This document shows positions 9,388 to 17,544 of a stretch of DNA of 64,000 nt, piece by piece (positions within the stretch are counted from its first letter, which is position 1; every line of letters begins with the position of its first letter). The notes beneath the pieces were generated by a model. It ran no database searches, was not told the DNA's origin, and saw only the letters and a program-made list of their open reading frames with translations. Location: assembly GCA_965234685.1 (NCBI GenBank), contig OZ248539.1, positions 1,240,001 through 1,304,000 on the forward strand, in the 5' to 3' direction. The translations under genes and the position numbers were made by a program. This DNA comes from Fimbriimonas planktonicus. Its GTDB lineage: Bacteria > Armatimonadota > Fimbriimonadia > Fimbriimonadales > Fimbriimonadaceae.

Positions 9388-10524
9388 CTACTTCTTCCCG
9401 TTCAAGATCGCCTTGTACTCCGGCTGGGCCAGAAGTTCAAAGATCTTGTTGGCGCGAGCCGTCTTGGTGCTCATTCCTTCCGCGGTGACAACGAACGTCG
9501 GCGTGGAGTCCACGCCAAGCTTTGCCGCCGCTTCCGCATCATCCGCAATACGCTGGAAAACCGGATTCTTCGTGTCCGAAAGCGCCTTCTTCATTTCATC
9601 AGGATCAAGCCCGACCAATCGCGCCGCCCCAAAGAACGGTGCAGGCTCCTCCGGAATACTTCCGTTGAGTCCCTTCATCGTCGTCTCGATGAACTCGTAA
9701 AACTTGCCCTTTGTACCGGCATACTCCGCCGCTGCCGCGGCAAGTGGAGCCATCTTGTGCGAAGGGATCAAGAAGTGACGGTAAACCCACCGAACCTTGC
9801 CGGGGTACTTGTCCACAAACTCCGCGATCTTCGGCGAAGTCAACTGACACGACGGGCAGCAGATATCTGCAAACTCGACAATCGTGATCGGCGCATCCAC
9901 CTGGCCGTAAATGTACACGTCTTTCGGCACCAACTCAACCTGCCGAAGCGATGCATCTGGGACCGTCGAAACGTCGCCCAGAACCTTCTCCGCCATCTTG
10001 GTTTGCGCCGTTAGACCGACTACACTCGCAATCGCGAGCCCAGCCAACAACGGAAGATTCTGCTTTGAAGCGAACTCACCGTCTGCGCTAGCAGGACTAG
10101 AAACCTTCTGCCACATCAAAATGTGAACCACCAGCGAAATGACCATCGCCACCGCCTGGGTGAAGCAATAAGGGCAAAACGCCTTGATCACCGTGAAGCT
10201 CACAAACTGGAGATAAACGCTGGCAATCGCGCCAAAACCAGTCAACACGAGGCCGAATTGAACAAGCCCCTTCTGCTGTCGAAGGTCTCCCGAGGCGCGA
10301 CTGATGGCCAACGCCAAAATTGCCGCCCAACCAAGCGCCCCAACAAACGCCACCGGAAAAACGAGCCAATAAGCGCTAGGATGATTTGAAACTTGCGAAC
10401 AGCCGCCGCTCGCCCCACAGGGTAATTCGAGTTTCAGCAGCTTCTCAAGGCTGAGCAAAGCCGCAATGTAAAAACCGACAAATCCAAGGACAATGGATAT
10501 TCGGTTCAGGTTGATCGCCGTCAC
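9388..10524 (-). CDS. VKOR-DsbA fusion: vitamin K epoxide reductase domain plus thioredoxin-like oxidase
   Basis: A 378-residue membrane disulfide-forming system in one chain. The N-terminal half has about five helices with the VKOR cysteine pairs (LPCGASGGCSQV loop and the CPYC active site in FCPYCFTQA). The C-terminal half is a periplasmic DsbA/DsbG-type thioredoxin fold with CPSC in ADICCPSCQ and a cis-proline loop VDSTPTFVV. It should oxidise exported proteins and pass electrons to quinone. I start it at GTG 10522-10524. A TATAAT on the same strand at 10531-10536 lies only six bases upstream, suggesting a leaderless message. The reading frame stays open far beyond, antisense to miaB, but that part is not coding. 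Confidence 0.93.
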   Translation of the reverse strand: MTAINLNRISIVLGFVGFYIAALLSLEKLLKLELPCGASGGCSQVSNHPSAYWLVFPVAFVGALGWAAILALAISRASGDLRQQKGLVQFGLVLTGFGAIASVYLQFVSFTVIKAFCPYCFTQAVAMVISLVVHILMWQKVSSPASADGEFASKQNLPLLAGLAIASVVGLTAQTKMAEKVLGDVSTVPDASLRQVELVPKDVYIYGQVDAPITIVEFADICCPSCQLTSPKIAEFVDKYPGKVRWVYRHFLIPSHKMAPLAAAAAEYAGTKGKFYEFIETTMKGLNGSIPEEPAPFFGAARLVGLDPDEMKKALSDTKNPVFQRIADDAEAAAKLGVDSTPTFVVTAEGMSTKTARANKIFELLAQPEYKAILNGKK

Positions 10525-10530
10525 TGGATA

Positions 10531-10536
10531 ATTATA
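10531..10536 (-). promoter_or_regulatory. -10 box (TATAAT) of the VKOR-DsbA gene, leaderless arrangement
   Basis: A perfect TATAAT on the minus strand ends six bases before the GTG start, so transcription should begin at or next to the start codon. No ribosome site precedes the GTG. No convincing -35 hexamer is visible 16-18 bp further upstream. Confidence 0.5.
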
Positions 10537-10584
10537 CGTTCGTGCAAGATAACGCCTCCGCGATGGTTCAACCTTAGAGGTATC

Positions 10585-11982
10585 GTGAACGTTCCAATGA
10601 CAACGCTTTCCCCCCGCGATCTCCTCGCGCCAAAGGGACGGCCCGAACCGAAACCCGGCACCTACTACATCCAAACCTGGGGGTGCCAAATGAACGAAGA
10701 AGACAGCGAGCAGATGGCGCTGTATCTCGAAGACCTCGGATTCAGCCCGGTCGACAGCGTGTGGGAAGCTCAAATCGTTCTGCTGAACACCTGCAGCGTT
10801 CGCAAAAAGCCCGAAGACAAAGCGTTCAGCCTGATGGGAGAACTGCGCTCCCTCAAGCGCTACAACCCAGACATGGTCCTCGGCGTCTGCGGCTGCATGG
10901 CCCAAACCCGTGCCAACGAAATCCGGCACCGAAACCCCCACGTCGATTTCGTTCTCGGCACCGGCGACCTCGCCCTGCTCCCCGGCCTCGTCACCGAATC
11001 GCTCCAAACCCGCCGTTTCCGAAAGCGCACCGAATTGCCCGAAAGAAAGGGCAAGGTGGTCACCGACATCCCCCGTCGCCACGTCGGCCGCACCGCGAAG
11101 CTGAAAGCATTCGTCCCCATCCAGTACGGCTGTGATAAGTTCTGCACCTATTGCATCGTGCCCAGCACCCGGGGCCGCGAGCGGAGTCGACCGACCGTCG
11201 AAATCCTGGAAGAAATCCAGAAACTCGCCGACCTCGGCACAAAAGAGATCACCCTTCTCGGGCAAACCGTCAACAGCTACGGCAAAAACTTGCTGGAAGG
11301 CAACGTTCCGTTCGCTCAACTGCTCTGGAAAATCTCCGAAATCCCCGGCATCGAGCGCATTCGATACACCTCCCCCTACCCCCGCGACTTTAGTCAGGAA
11401 CTCGTGGAAACCATCCGCGATTGTCCCGCCGTCATGGAGAACGTCCATCTGCCCATCCAGAGCGGAGACGACGAAGTCCTCCGAGAAATGCGGCGGGCCT
11501 ACACCGTTGAGAGCTTCAAAGAAATCGCCAGCCGAATTCGAGAAACCGTCCCCGGCGTCACCTTCTCCACCGACATCATTGTCGGCTTTCCCGGCGAAAC
11601 CGAAGCGCAGTTCGAGAGCACCTGCCAAGCCGTGCGCGACATCCGCTTCGATGCCGCCTTCACCTTCGCCTACTCCACCCGCCCCGGCACACCCGCCGGT
11701 GACCGCAAAGACCAGATTCCGCGCGAAGAAAAACTCCGCCGCCTCGCCCACCTCATCGAAGTCCAAAACGACATCACCCGCGATATCAACGTGGCCTATG
11801 TGGGCCAGGAGCTCGAAGTCTTGTTCGACTCCGCCTCGCCAAAGTGGCCCGGCACCATTCAGGGCTACTCTCGCGAATTCAAACTTGTCCAGGTTCGAGG
11901 CTCCGAAGACCGAATCGGCCGGATCGCCAAAGTAAAAGTCACCAAATCTCACCTTTGGGGTTTCAGCGGCACGCTGGTCTAA
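10585..11982 (+). CDS. miaB: tRNA-2-methylthio-N6-dimethylallyladenosine synthase MiaB
   Basis: Radical-SAM methylthiotransferase that makes ms2i6A37 in tRNAs reading UNN codons. The 465 residues show the UPF0004 domain with cluster cysteines in TWGCQMN, LNTCSV and GVCGCMAQ. The radical-SAM CxxxCxxC is in GCDKFCTYCIVP, with SxRGRE following, and a TRAM domain lies at the C-terminus. Start choice is open: GTG at 10585 sits three bases after AGAGGT, and ATG at 10597 is the alternative. Divergent from the VKOR-DsbA gene and 26 nt upstream of ppa. Confidence 0.97.
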   Translation: MNVPMTTLSPRDLLAPKGRPEPKPGTYYIQTWGCQMNEEDSEQMALYLEDLGFSPVDSVWEAQIVLLNTCSVRKKPEDKAFSLMGELRSLKRYNPDMVLGVCGCMAQTRANEIRHRNPHVDFVLGTGDLALLPGLVTESLQTRRFRKRTELPERKGKVVTDIPRRHVGRTAKLKAFVPIQYGCDKFCTYCIVPSTRGRERSRPTVEILEEIQKLADLGTKEITLLGQTVNSYGKNLLEGNVPFAQLLWKISEIPGIERIRYTSPYPRDFSQELVETIRDCPAVMENVHLPIQSGDDEVLREMRRAYTVESFKEIASRIRETVPGVTFSTDIIVGFPGETEAQFESTCQAVRDIRFDAAFTFAYSTRPGTPAGDRKDQIPREEKLRRLAHLIEVQNDITRDINVAYVGQELEVLFDSASPKWPGTIQGYSREFKLVQVRGSEDRIGRIAKVKVTKSHLWGFSGTLV

Positions 11983-12008
11983 ATAGACCCGGTACAGTTG
12001 GAGGCAGA

Positions 12009-12524
12009 ATGTCGCTGTTAAACGCAAAGATCGGCCTGCACGCCCCGGAAATCTTCAACGTCGTTGTAGAAATCCCTCGTGGTAGCACCAACAAGTACGA
12101 AGTCGATCCCGAAACCGGCCTCATGCACCTAGACCGCGTGCTCTATTCCCCGCTGTTCTATCCGTTCGACTACGGCTACATTCCGCAAACCCACTACCTA
12201 GACGGCGACCCCCTCGACGCCCTCGTCCTCCTCTCGCACCCCACCTTCCCCGGCTGCGTCATCGAAGTCGCCGCCATCGGCGTGCTCTACATGACCGACG
12301 ACAAGGGCCCCGACGAGAAGATCCTCACCGTCGCCGTAAAAGACCCCCGCTACGGCTACCGCCGCTCCCTAACCCAACTCAACGACCACACGCTGAAAGA
12401 GCTTCAGCACTTCTTCGAGGTCTATAAGCAGCTAGAAGAGAAAGCCGTAGAAATCCACGGCTGGCGAGAACGAGAAGACGCGCTCGGGCTGATTGAGAAG
12501 TATCGGACCGACCGAAGCGCCTAA
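12009..12524 (+). CDS. ppa: inorganic pyrophosphatase (family I)
   Basis: Hydrolyses pyrophosphate to pull biosynthetic reactions forward. The 171 residues carry the family I landmarks: EIPRGSTNKYE, YPFDYGYIP and the metal-binding DGDPLD motif, then KDPRY near the C-terminal third. The ATG at 12009-12011 has GGAGG 4-5 nt upstream; a longer reading back to 11844 lies inside miaB and is rejected. Normal length, cytoplasmic. Confidence 0.97.
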   Translation: MSLLNAKIGLHAPEIFNVVVEIPRGSTNKYEVDPETGLMHLDRVLYSPLFYPFDYGYIPQTHYLDGDPLDALVLLSHPTFPGCVIEVAAIGVLYMTDDKGPDEKILTVAVKDPRYGYRRSLTQLNDHTLKELQHFFEVYKQLEEKAVEIHGWREREDALGLIEKYRTDRSA

Positions 12525-12577
12525 TCGCGCTGAGAAAGGTTAGAGCGCTCACGTTGAACTGAGATGGCCCTTCTCCT

Positions 12578-13876
12578 ATGAACCAAACCTTTCACGACTG
12601 GCAGAGCCAAGCCTGCCAAAGCGACGACGCCCTCAGCCTCATCCAAAGCGGAGCCAAAGTTTTCATCCACGGGGCAAGCGCAACGCCCATCCCCTTGGTC
12701 CAGGCCCTCACGCGCTACACCGGTGCCGAAGACGTCACGACCTACCATCTGCACATCAATGGGGTCGAGGAACTCGGCTCACCCGACGTTAGGCACATCC
12801 GGCCCGTTTCCCTTTTCACCGGCGCGCATTTGCGAAAGCCGATCAATCAGGGCTTTGCCGACCACGTCCCGATCTTCCTCTCCGATATTCCGAACCAGTT
12901 CTATTCGCGAAACATCGATCTAGACGTTGCCCTCGTGCAGCTTTCCCCGCCCGACCGCCATGGCTACTGTTCACTCGGCACCAGCGTCGACGCTGCCCGT
13001 GCCGCCGTCGATACCGCGCGCATCGTCATCGCCGAGATCAATGAGCAGATGCCGCGAACCTTCGGGGCATCTGCCGTCCACTTCAGCAAAGTCGCAAAGT
13101 TCATCCACACCAATCGCCCCCTCGGCGCGCATTCTGTAAAACAGCCTTCTGCTGTTGAAGCGCAGATCGGAGACATCGTCGCCGAGTTGGTGACCGACGG
13201 TGCCACGTTGCAAATGGGCATCGGCGGAATCCCCGACGCCGTTCTCTCCCGCCTCCACAACCGGCAAGATCTCGGCGTCCACACCGAAATGTTCTCCGAC
13301 GGTTTGGTCGATCTGTACAACGCCGGCGCCATTACGAACGCCCGAAAGACCATCCACCCCGGCCGAATCACCACCAGCTTCGTCACCGGAACCCAGAAAG
13401 TCTTCGATTTCGTCAACGACAATCCGCTCGTCGAATTCCACCCCTGCGATCGCACGAACGACACCAGCTTGATCCGGAAGAACGATAGCGTCGTCGCCAT
13501 CAACTCCGCGCTCCAAATCGACCTCTCTGGCCAAGTCTGCGCCGATTCCCTCGGCTACTCCATCTACTCCGGCATCGGCGGCCAAATGGACTTCATCCGC
13601 GGCGCTGCCCTTTCCCGCAACGGCAAACCCATCATCGCCCTCTCCTCCACCGCCGCCGGCGGCACCATCTCCCGAATCGTCGCCAGCCTAAGCGAAGGCG
13701 CGGGCGTCGTCACCACCCGAGGCCACGTCCACTACATCGTCACCGAATTCGGCGCCGTCAACCTCCACGGCAAGTCGCTCAGGCAACGAGCAGAGCTCCT
13801 CATCGGCATCGCCCATCCTGATTTTCGGAAAGAGCTAACCGACAAAATCAACCACGTCCGCTTCTTTCAGTTCTGA
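12578..13876 (+). CDS. acetyl-CoA hydrolase/CoA-transferase family protein (4-hydroxybutyrate CoA-transferase type)
   Basis: A 432-residue family I-like CoA-transferase that would move CoA between acetyl-CoA and a short acid such as 4-hydroxybutyrate, butyrate or succinate. The catalytic glutamate is expected in HTEMFSDG, the conserved context of the active-site Glu in characterised clostridial 4-hydroxybutyrate CoA-transferase. The C-terminal GIGGQMDFIRGA and VTEFGAVNLHGKS blocks are also family-typical. It is followed by a REP-like hairpin at 13920 rather than another metabolic gene, so context does not name the acid substrate. Confidence 0.9.
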   Translation: MNQTFHDWQSQACQSDDALSLIQSGAKVFIHGASATPIPLVQALTRYTGAEDVTTYHLHINGVEELGSPDVRHIRPVSLFTGAHLRKPINQGFADHVPIFLSDIPNQFYSRNIDLDVALVQLSPPDRHGYCSLGTSVDAARAAVDTARIVIAEINEQMPRTFGASAVHFSKVAKFIHTNRPLGAHSVKQPSAVEAQIGDIVAELVTDGATLQMGIGGIPDAVLSRLHNRQDLGVHTEMFSDGLVDLYNAGAITNARKTIHPGRITTSFVTGTQKVFDFVNDNPLVEFHPCDRTNDTSLIRKNDSVVAINSALQIDLSGQVCADSLGYSIYSGIGGQMDFIRGAALSRNGKPIIALSSTAAGGTISRIVASLSEGAGVVTTRGHVHYIVTEFGAVNLHGKSLRQRAELLIGIAHPDFRKELTDKINHVRFFQF

Positions 13877-13919
13877 AGCTGCCTAGGGTTACCTCAGCAA
13901 GCTGGCGCACGAAAGCCCG

Positions 13920-13963
13920 CTCCTTTCGTTTCCGAACGAGAGGAGGGGGTTGGGGGTGGAGAG
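13920..13963. repeat. REP-like palindrome with G-rich tail, copy 1
   Basis: A hairpin with 11-nt arms (CTCCTTTCGTT / AACGAGAGGAG, one mismatch) is followed directly by GGGGTTGGGGGTGGAG. The same layout, palindrome plus G-rich tail, recurs inside the methylase gene near 44116-44154 in the opposite orientation. It looks like a widespread REP-type element, often mobilised by RAYT transposases; no such gene is in the window. The flanks from 13877 to 14052 contain no gene. Confidence 0.6.
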
Positions 13964-14052
13964 CCGTACAGCCGTGACGTTGGCAAGCCCAACAACGATC
14001 AAGTACACAAGTAAAAGACAAAGGAAAAGTGCCCGAGCTACATAGCTCTTTG

Positions 14053-14538
14053 CTACTTACTACCCGACAGTCCGTACCTTTCCAGAACGATTGACGGTCC
14101 AGCAGACTTCCAACGAAGTGTCAACTCGTTCTTACCTGTCCGCCGAAGAACGACTTTCTCAGAACTCTCCATTGAGTCGATGAACCCGAGCAAATAGTAC
14201 TTTTCCCTGGTCGATTCACTTGGAAAGGTGATCTCCAGGGAATCGCCGTTCGCTCGACAAATAGCCGGAGTCAGCATGAACACACATTCCTCTTTGAAGT
14301 AATCAAGAAACCGATCTTTGATTCGGTAGTCGAAATTCTGTGTCTTGCTGTTTACTGTTTCCTTTGCATTGTAGAATCCATACTCAACCGCGCCAAATCC
14401 GGCGTCTTTGTTTCCGCATCCGAACGAACCGAGTATGCCAACAAAAAGGGCAAATCTCTGATACGGAGGCCACAGCTTCTGCGGTTTCACCGACTTACCC
14501 CAGCGCCGCCGAATAACAACATTGCTCTTCGTTCTCAA
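14053..14538 (-). CDS. putative lipoprotein, unknown function
   Basis: A 161-residue reading frame I do not recognise. After a basic N-terminus comes a hydrophobic stretch FALFVGILGSF followed by GCGNKDAG, which resembles a lipoprotein signal although the -3 residue (Ser) is unusual. The remainder is mixed and soluble. Two starts are possible: TTG at 14538, directly behind repeat unit 1, or GTG at 14490, which leaves a cleaner signal peptide (MKPQKLWPPYQRFALFVG). First of six small minus-strand genes in this accessory block. Confidence 0.5.
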   Translation of the reverse strand: MRTKSNVVIRRRWGKSVKPQKLWPPYQRFALFVGILGSFGCGNKDAGFGAVEYGFYNAKETVNSKTQNFDYRIKDRFLDYFKEECVFMLTPAICRANGDSLEITFPSESTREKYYLLGFIDSMESSEKVVLRRTGKNELTLRWKSAGPSIVLERYGLSGSK

Positions 14539-14539
14539 T

Positions 14540-14702
14540 TAGCCCCGGCCCCGGTAGGGTCCAAGAAGGTAGCCAGGCATTGAAAGTGCCCGGAACGCAA
14601 ACCCGATCCAAGAAAATCCGAGACGTGAAGCGTCCCAACGCGAACTGAACCCATCGACTACCCGAGTGTAGTGGAATGCACGTCACTTCGTGCAACAAAA
14701 TC
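14540..14702 (-). repeat. upstream unit, copy 1 (accessory-block repeat)
   Basis: Read on the minus strand, this unit begins near CACGAAGTGACGTGCATTCC, has a -10-like TACACT at 14665-14670, then GGTTCAGTTCGCG, and ends in the AGGC...GCCTGGCTACCTTCTT hairpin stretch. It matches copies at 15462, 15740, 16755 and 18205 and stands immediately upstream of the 14538 gene. The rest of the 14703-14824 gap holds no recognisable gene. Confidence 0.65.
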
Positions 14703-14824
14703 CCTAAAAACTCAACCCGGTGAGAAATCTGGATCGAACCGGACAGACCCGAACGCAGCGGCTACTAGCTCATGTCCACTGGTGATTACTCTCCAAAGGA
14801 ACGAAATATCCGACCAGAAGCAGG

Positions 14825-15214
14825 TCACTCATCATCACCGTCGCCACTGCCCGACTGTTCCGTGCCGACAGTTCTAAGACTCCATTCACTTAGGAGCTTT
14901 GTTTCAAAGAATTTACTGCGAAGCATAACGAGGTATGCGCCGATCAGACACGTAAAGAAGTAAAGGGACTCAACTGCGTTCCAACTCGTAAAAACTAATG
15001 CCAGACCTTGAAAACCTGGAAAAAGGAGGAATAGACAGGCGACCTTACTCTTTGTCCATAAAGTTAAAAGTGCCAGCATGATAGAAAAAATTACGAGTTG
15101 TGCCAGTGCTATTTGCACAGAATACTTTTCAACAGTTGGCACAACTAACGGCATCCAACATACGAACAGACTTATAACGAACACTGCGATAGGTGGCCGG
15201 CTGATCAAATTCAT
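14825..15214 (-). CDS. small integral membrane protein, unknown
   Basis: A 129-residue protein with four predicted transmembrane helices (around IAVFVISLFVCWMPLVV, LAQLVIFSIMLALLTLW, KVACLFLLFPGFQGLALVF and LYFFTCLIGAYLVML) and an acidic Gly/Asp tail. No family recognised. Its ATG overlaps the stop of the upstream frame by four bases (ATGA), implying translational coupling. A small polytopic protein coupled to a small orphan protein could be an immunity or partner protein, but nothing in the sequence proves that. Confidence 0.6.
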   Translation of the reverse strand: MNLISRPPIAVFVISLFVCWMPLVVPTVEKYSVQIALAQLVIFSIMLALLTLWTKSKVACLFLLFPGFQGLALVFTSWNAVESLYFFTCLIGAYLVMLRSKFFETKLLSEWSLRTVGTEQSGSGDGDDE

Positions 15215-15597
15215 CTAATCAATGGCTCAAACCGACCGGGTCTGCCGCGAGTAATGTCTGCGCAAATGGAACCGGCTGATGCTTGGATTATTTGCATTAT
15301 CGGCTTCAGAACCCCCTGTTGGAAATCATCTCCCAACCCTTGGACAACACACCCAAGTACTCCTGAAACGACAGCGCCTACTAACAGACATTCAGCATTA
15401 ACGGGCGGATCGCATGGCCTCCTGCTGCAGAGCGAGGCTCCTGCTGAAGTGACCGCATCCCCGACCCCGGTAGGGGTCAAAGAAGGTAGCCAGGCATTGA
15501 AAATGCCTGGTAAGCCAACCGGCCCCGCAAAAGTCCGAGGAGCAAAGCGACCCCCGCGCGAACTGAAACCACCGACCACATAAACATTGTATGGCAT
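15211..15597 (-). CDS. uncertain small ORF read out of repeat unit 2
   Basis: A 128-residue frame whose N-terminal half is a translation of repeat unit 2. Only the C-terminal half (hydrophobic LLVGAVVSGVLGCVVQGLG, then a basic tail) is unique. No ATG or GTG occurs between the repeat and the unique part, so either translation starts in the repeat (ATG 15597 or another ATG nearby) or the gene is a remnant. The 4-nt overlap with the next gene is the main argument that the 3' part is translated. Confidence 0.35.
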   Translation of the reverse strand: MPYNVYVVGGFSSRGGRFAPRTFAGPVGLPGIFNAWLPSLTPTGVGDAVTSAGASLCSRRPCDPPVNAECLLVGAVVSGVLGCVVQGLGDDFQQGVLKPIMQIIQASAGSICADITRGRPGRFEPLIR

Positions 15598-15625
15598 GTC
15601 CGCCAGTCTGCGTAGTCAAACTCCA
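15462..15625 (-). repeat. upstream unit, copy 2 (accessory-block repeat)
   Basis: Best-preserved copy together with copy 3. On the minus strand it contains TTGACT at 15614-15619, TACAAT at 15586-15591, GGTTTCAGTTCGCGCGGGGG, then two hairpins: CCAGGCATT/AATGCCTGG (15490-15510) and GACCCC/GGGGTC near 15464-15478. A 39-nt stretch (15472-15510) is identical to 15751-15789 of copy 3. The TTGACT and TACAAT are 22 bp apart, too far for a standard sigma-70 promoter. Confidence 0.75.
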
Positions 15626-15635
15626 AGAAACGAAT

Positions 15636-15669
15636 CCGAACTTCCGAACAAATCCGAACCAACCCGAAC
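15636..15669 (+). repeat. CCGAAC-type repeat shared with 40266-40299
   Basis: A 34-nt stretch built of CCGAAC/AATCCGAACC words is identical, in reverse orientation, to 40266-40299. Related CCGAAC-rich runs occur at 18303-18362 and 18588-18622. These mark both accessory blocks and nothing else in the window. Confidence 0.7.
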
Positions 15670-15739
15670 GCAGCGGAAAATAGACCGCCCGGCTCAGGTG
15701 AGTTCGAATAGACGGCACCCGAAACAAAAGCCAAATCAC

Positions 15740-15890
15740 CTGACCCCGCGAGGGGTCAAAGAAGGTAGCCAGGCATTGAAAATGCCTGGACCGCCAAACT
15801 GGCCCGGAAAATTCCACGGAGCAAAGCGACCCCCGCGCGGTCTGAAACTACCGACCACCCTCCAGCCGTAAACCCAGTCAACCAACTTTG
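15740..15890 (-). repeat. upstream unit, copy 3 (accessory-block repeat)
   Basis: Same orientation and structure as copy 2, including the two hairpins and the block read on the plus strand as GGAGCAAAGCGACCCCCGCG. It has no recognisable gene directly behind it; copy 2 follows about 115 bases downstream. Together with copy 2 it fills most of the gene-free stretch 15598-15969. Confidence 0.72.
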
Positions 15891-15969
15891 ACCAGACAAT
15901 TTCCAAAGTCAACTCCGAACGCAGCGACCTTTAAAGGGGCGTACCCCACCGAATCCGGGCCCGGGGGTG

Positions 15970-16710
15970 TCACAAGCCCTTGTGATCGACCCACATTAGC
16001 ATCCAAGCTGCCCACTTACGAACTTCCGGGTCTACATCATCGAGCAACTTTGCAATCTCGGGCCGCGTTTCAGGACCTCCGGTTGTAGCTAGAGCTCGGA
16101 TTGCGTACATCCTCACCTCTGCTGAACGATGGGCCAGATGCGATACAACTGCCTTCCACCAAATTGTCGAATCAAAACGATATAGAAGAAGCATGACGGC
16201 ACACAACCCACTTAAAATAATCGGTTCCCTGGCTTCCTGCTCTAATATATCTACGACAAAGTTGATATCAAACATCAAATGTTCTAGCGACATAGCACTG
16301 AGAACAGCGGCTTTTAGATGAGTATTGCGGACTGAAAAAAAGAACTGTAACAGGCTTGAGTGCGAAGACTCGGAGTCAATCTCCCCGATAGCGCACAAAA
16401 TTGACGCAAAAAAGATGCGGTCTCTTTCTTTGGGAAGCGTATTTTCGTCGCATTCTTCCGATTGAATGCGATTGGCCACGGACCATGCTGAGTCTTCCAA
16501 GGCCCTAAGTCCCCGCCGACACCGAAGCGCACGAAGCATATTGAGACAATACATCTGATCATCCGTTGCATCGCAAGAAGATCTGACTTCGGCTAACAGT
16601 AAGCCGCACACGCTGGACCTTGTAGGATGCTTTCGCCGCATCCTGTCTATAAAATCCAGTAACTTTGGACTCGACCCAATGTGTCGATAGAATCTCATTG
16701 ATTTAGTCAT
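15970..16710 (-). CDS. HEAT-repeat-like protein
   Basis: A 246-residue, helix-rich protein. The C-terminal 110 residues show HEAT/PBS-like repeats, clearest in SAEVRMYAIRALATTGGPETRPEIAKLLDD and DPEVRKWAAWML (broken here for length). Such repeats make protein-binding solenoids; the partner is unknown. I start at the ATG 16708-16710, because the 27 residues further upstream are a translation of repeat unit 4. No signal peptide, so probably cytoplasmic. Confidence 0.65.
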   Translation of the reverse strand: MTKSMRFYRHIGSSPKLLDFIDRMRRKHPTRSSVCGLLLAEVRSSCDATDDQMYCLNMLRALRCRRGLRALEDSAWSVANRIQSEECDENTLPKERDRIFFASILCAIGEIDSESSHSSLLQFFFSVRNTHLKAAVLSAMSLEHLMFDINFVVDILEQEAREPIILSGLCAVMLLLYRFDSTIWWKAVVSHLAHRSAEVRMYAIRALATTGGPETRPEIAKLLDDVDPEVRKWAAWMLMWVDHKGL

Positions 16711-16754
16711 AGTCCATCTTCCATTAGCTAACTGACGTCCGAATCCATCAAAGC

Positions 16755-16862
16755 CCAGGACCCGGCCAGCCGCTCTCCGCGCGGACTGCAACCACCGACC
16801 ACGCTCATATTGTAAGGCAACTCAGGTCACTTCGTGGAGTCAAATTCCAACGAATCCGAACT
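16755..16862 (-). repeat. upstream unit, copy 4 (truncated)
   Basis: Carries the first part of the unit only: TTGACT at 16838-16843, TACAAT at 16809-16814, GTGGTCGGTGGTTGCAGTCC, then it diverges before the paired hairpins and runs into the HEAT-like gene start at 16710. Confidence 0.6.
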
Positions 16863-16874
16863 CCCTTCGTCTCG

Positions 16875-17051
16875 TAGCTCACTCGTCCCGAGTGAGTTCG
16901 CACAGCCAAAGCCCGGAACGCAGGCACAACTTTTTCCTTGGAACTCCCGGAACGCAGGCGGGACGCCTCCGCCACCATTCATATCTCCTGCCACCCCAAA
17001 AAAACAGAAACGTCGGCCGGTCCCTAGCTCACTCGTCCCGAGTGAGTTCGC
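16875..17051. repeat. two identical hairpins in a gene-free stretch
   Basis: The 27-nt sequence starting TAGCTCACTCGTCCCGAGTG occurs at 16875-16901 and again at 17025-17051, each with a perfect 8-bp inverted repeat CTCACTCG/CGAGTGAG. Between them CCCGGAACGCAGGC or a close variant occurs twice. I see no gene in 16863-17241. Confidence 0.65.
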
Positions 17052-17241
17052 CTAGACGAGATTCGTAGTCAACCGCAAGTCAGAAAGGTCTCAGCAATGA
17101 GAAGGGCGCGCCCAGTTGAACTGAGGTCTGCAGCTCAGCCGAAACGTCGATGGTACCTACCACTAGCCTGCATGGTTAGGATTTTGCCTAGCTCACTCCG
17201 TTGAAAATCAAGTGTCAGATCTGTGTAAAGTAATCGCAGAG

Positions 17242-17499
17242 TCACTTCCTGTTCCGATAAGCATTAGTAAACACATAAACGATTATCACCAAAGCCGAGA
17301 CAGGAATCGCGAATGCGACACCCAATGCGGCTGACCATGAAATTATAAAAGTTTGCGTTTTAAGTGGAGTTACCGACACCCGACCGCTAAGAATGTCAGA
17401 ATAGCCGCCAATCGCACCAACTAAGCCACCCACTGTTAAGACCACGATAATGGTTCGACGGATGAATCTATCCTGATTCTTTCCATTATCTGAAGTCAT
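17242..17499 (-). CDS. small membrane protein, unknown
   Basis: An 85-residue protein with two to three transmembrane segments (TIIVVLTVGGLVGAIGG, FIISWSAALGVAFAIPV and ALVIIVYVFTNAY). I start at ATG 17497-17499, which has GGTGGAG five bases upstream. No family recognised. It ends the pair with the lipoprotein gene 45 nt upstream and may be co-transcribed with it. Confidence 0.6.
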   Translation of the reverse strand: MTSDNGKNQDRFIRRTIIVVLTVGGLVGAIGGYSDILSGRVSVTPLKTQTFIISWSAALGVAFAIPVSALVIIVYVFTNAYRNRK

Positions 17500-17544
17500 C
17501 GATCTCCACCCCAGGATTACCAACCACGTCCACGGTCCCCAAAC

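Noticed and set aside
10525..12027. Long open frame continuing upstream of the VKOR-DsbA gene
   Set aside because: It is antisense to miaB, has Gly/Asp-rich low-information sequence, and miaB is certain. Only 9388-10524 is coding.
15398..15817. Several short frames giving similar peptides (FNAWLP, CLATFFDP)
   Set aside because: They are translations of the repeat units in different frames, not genes.
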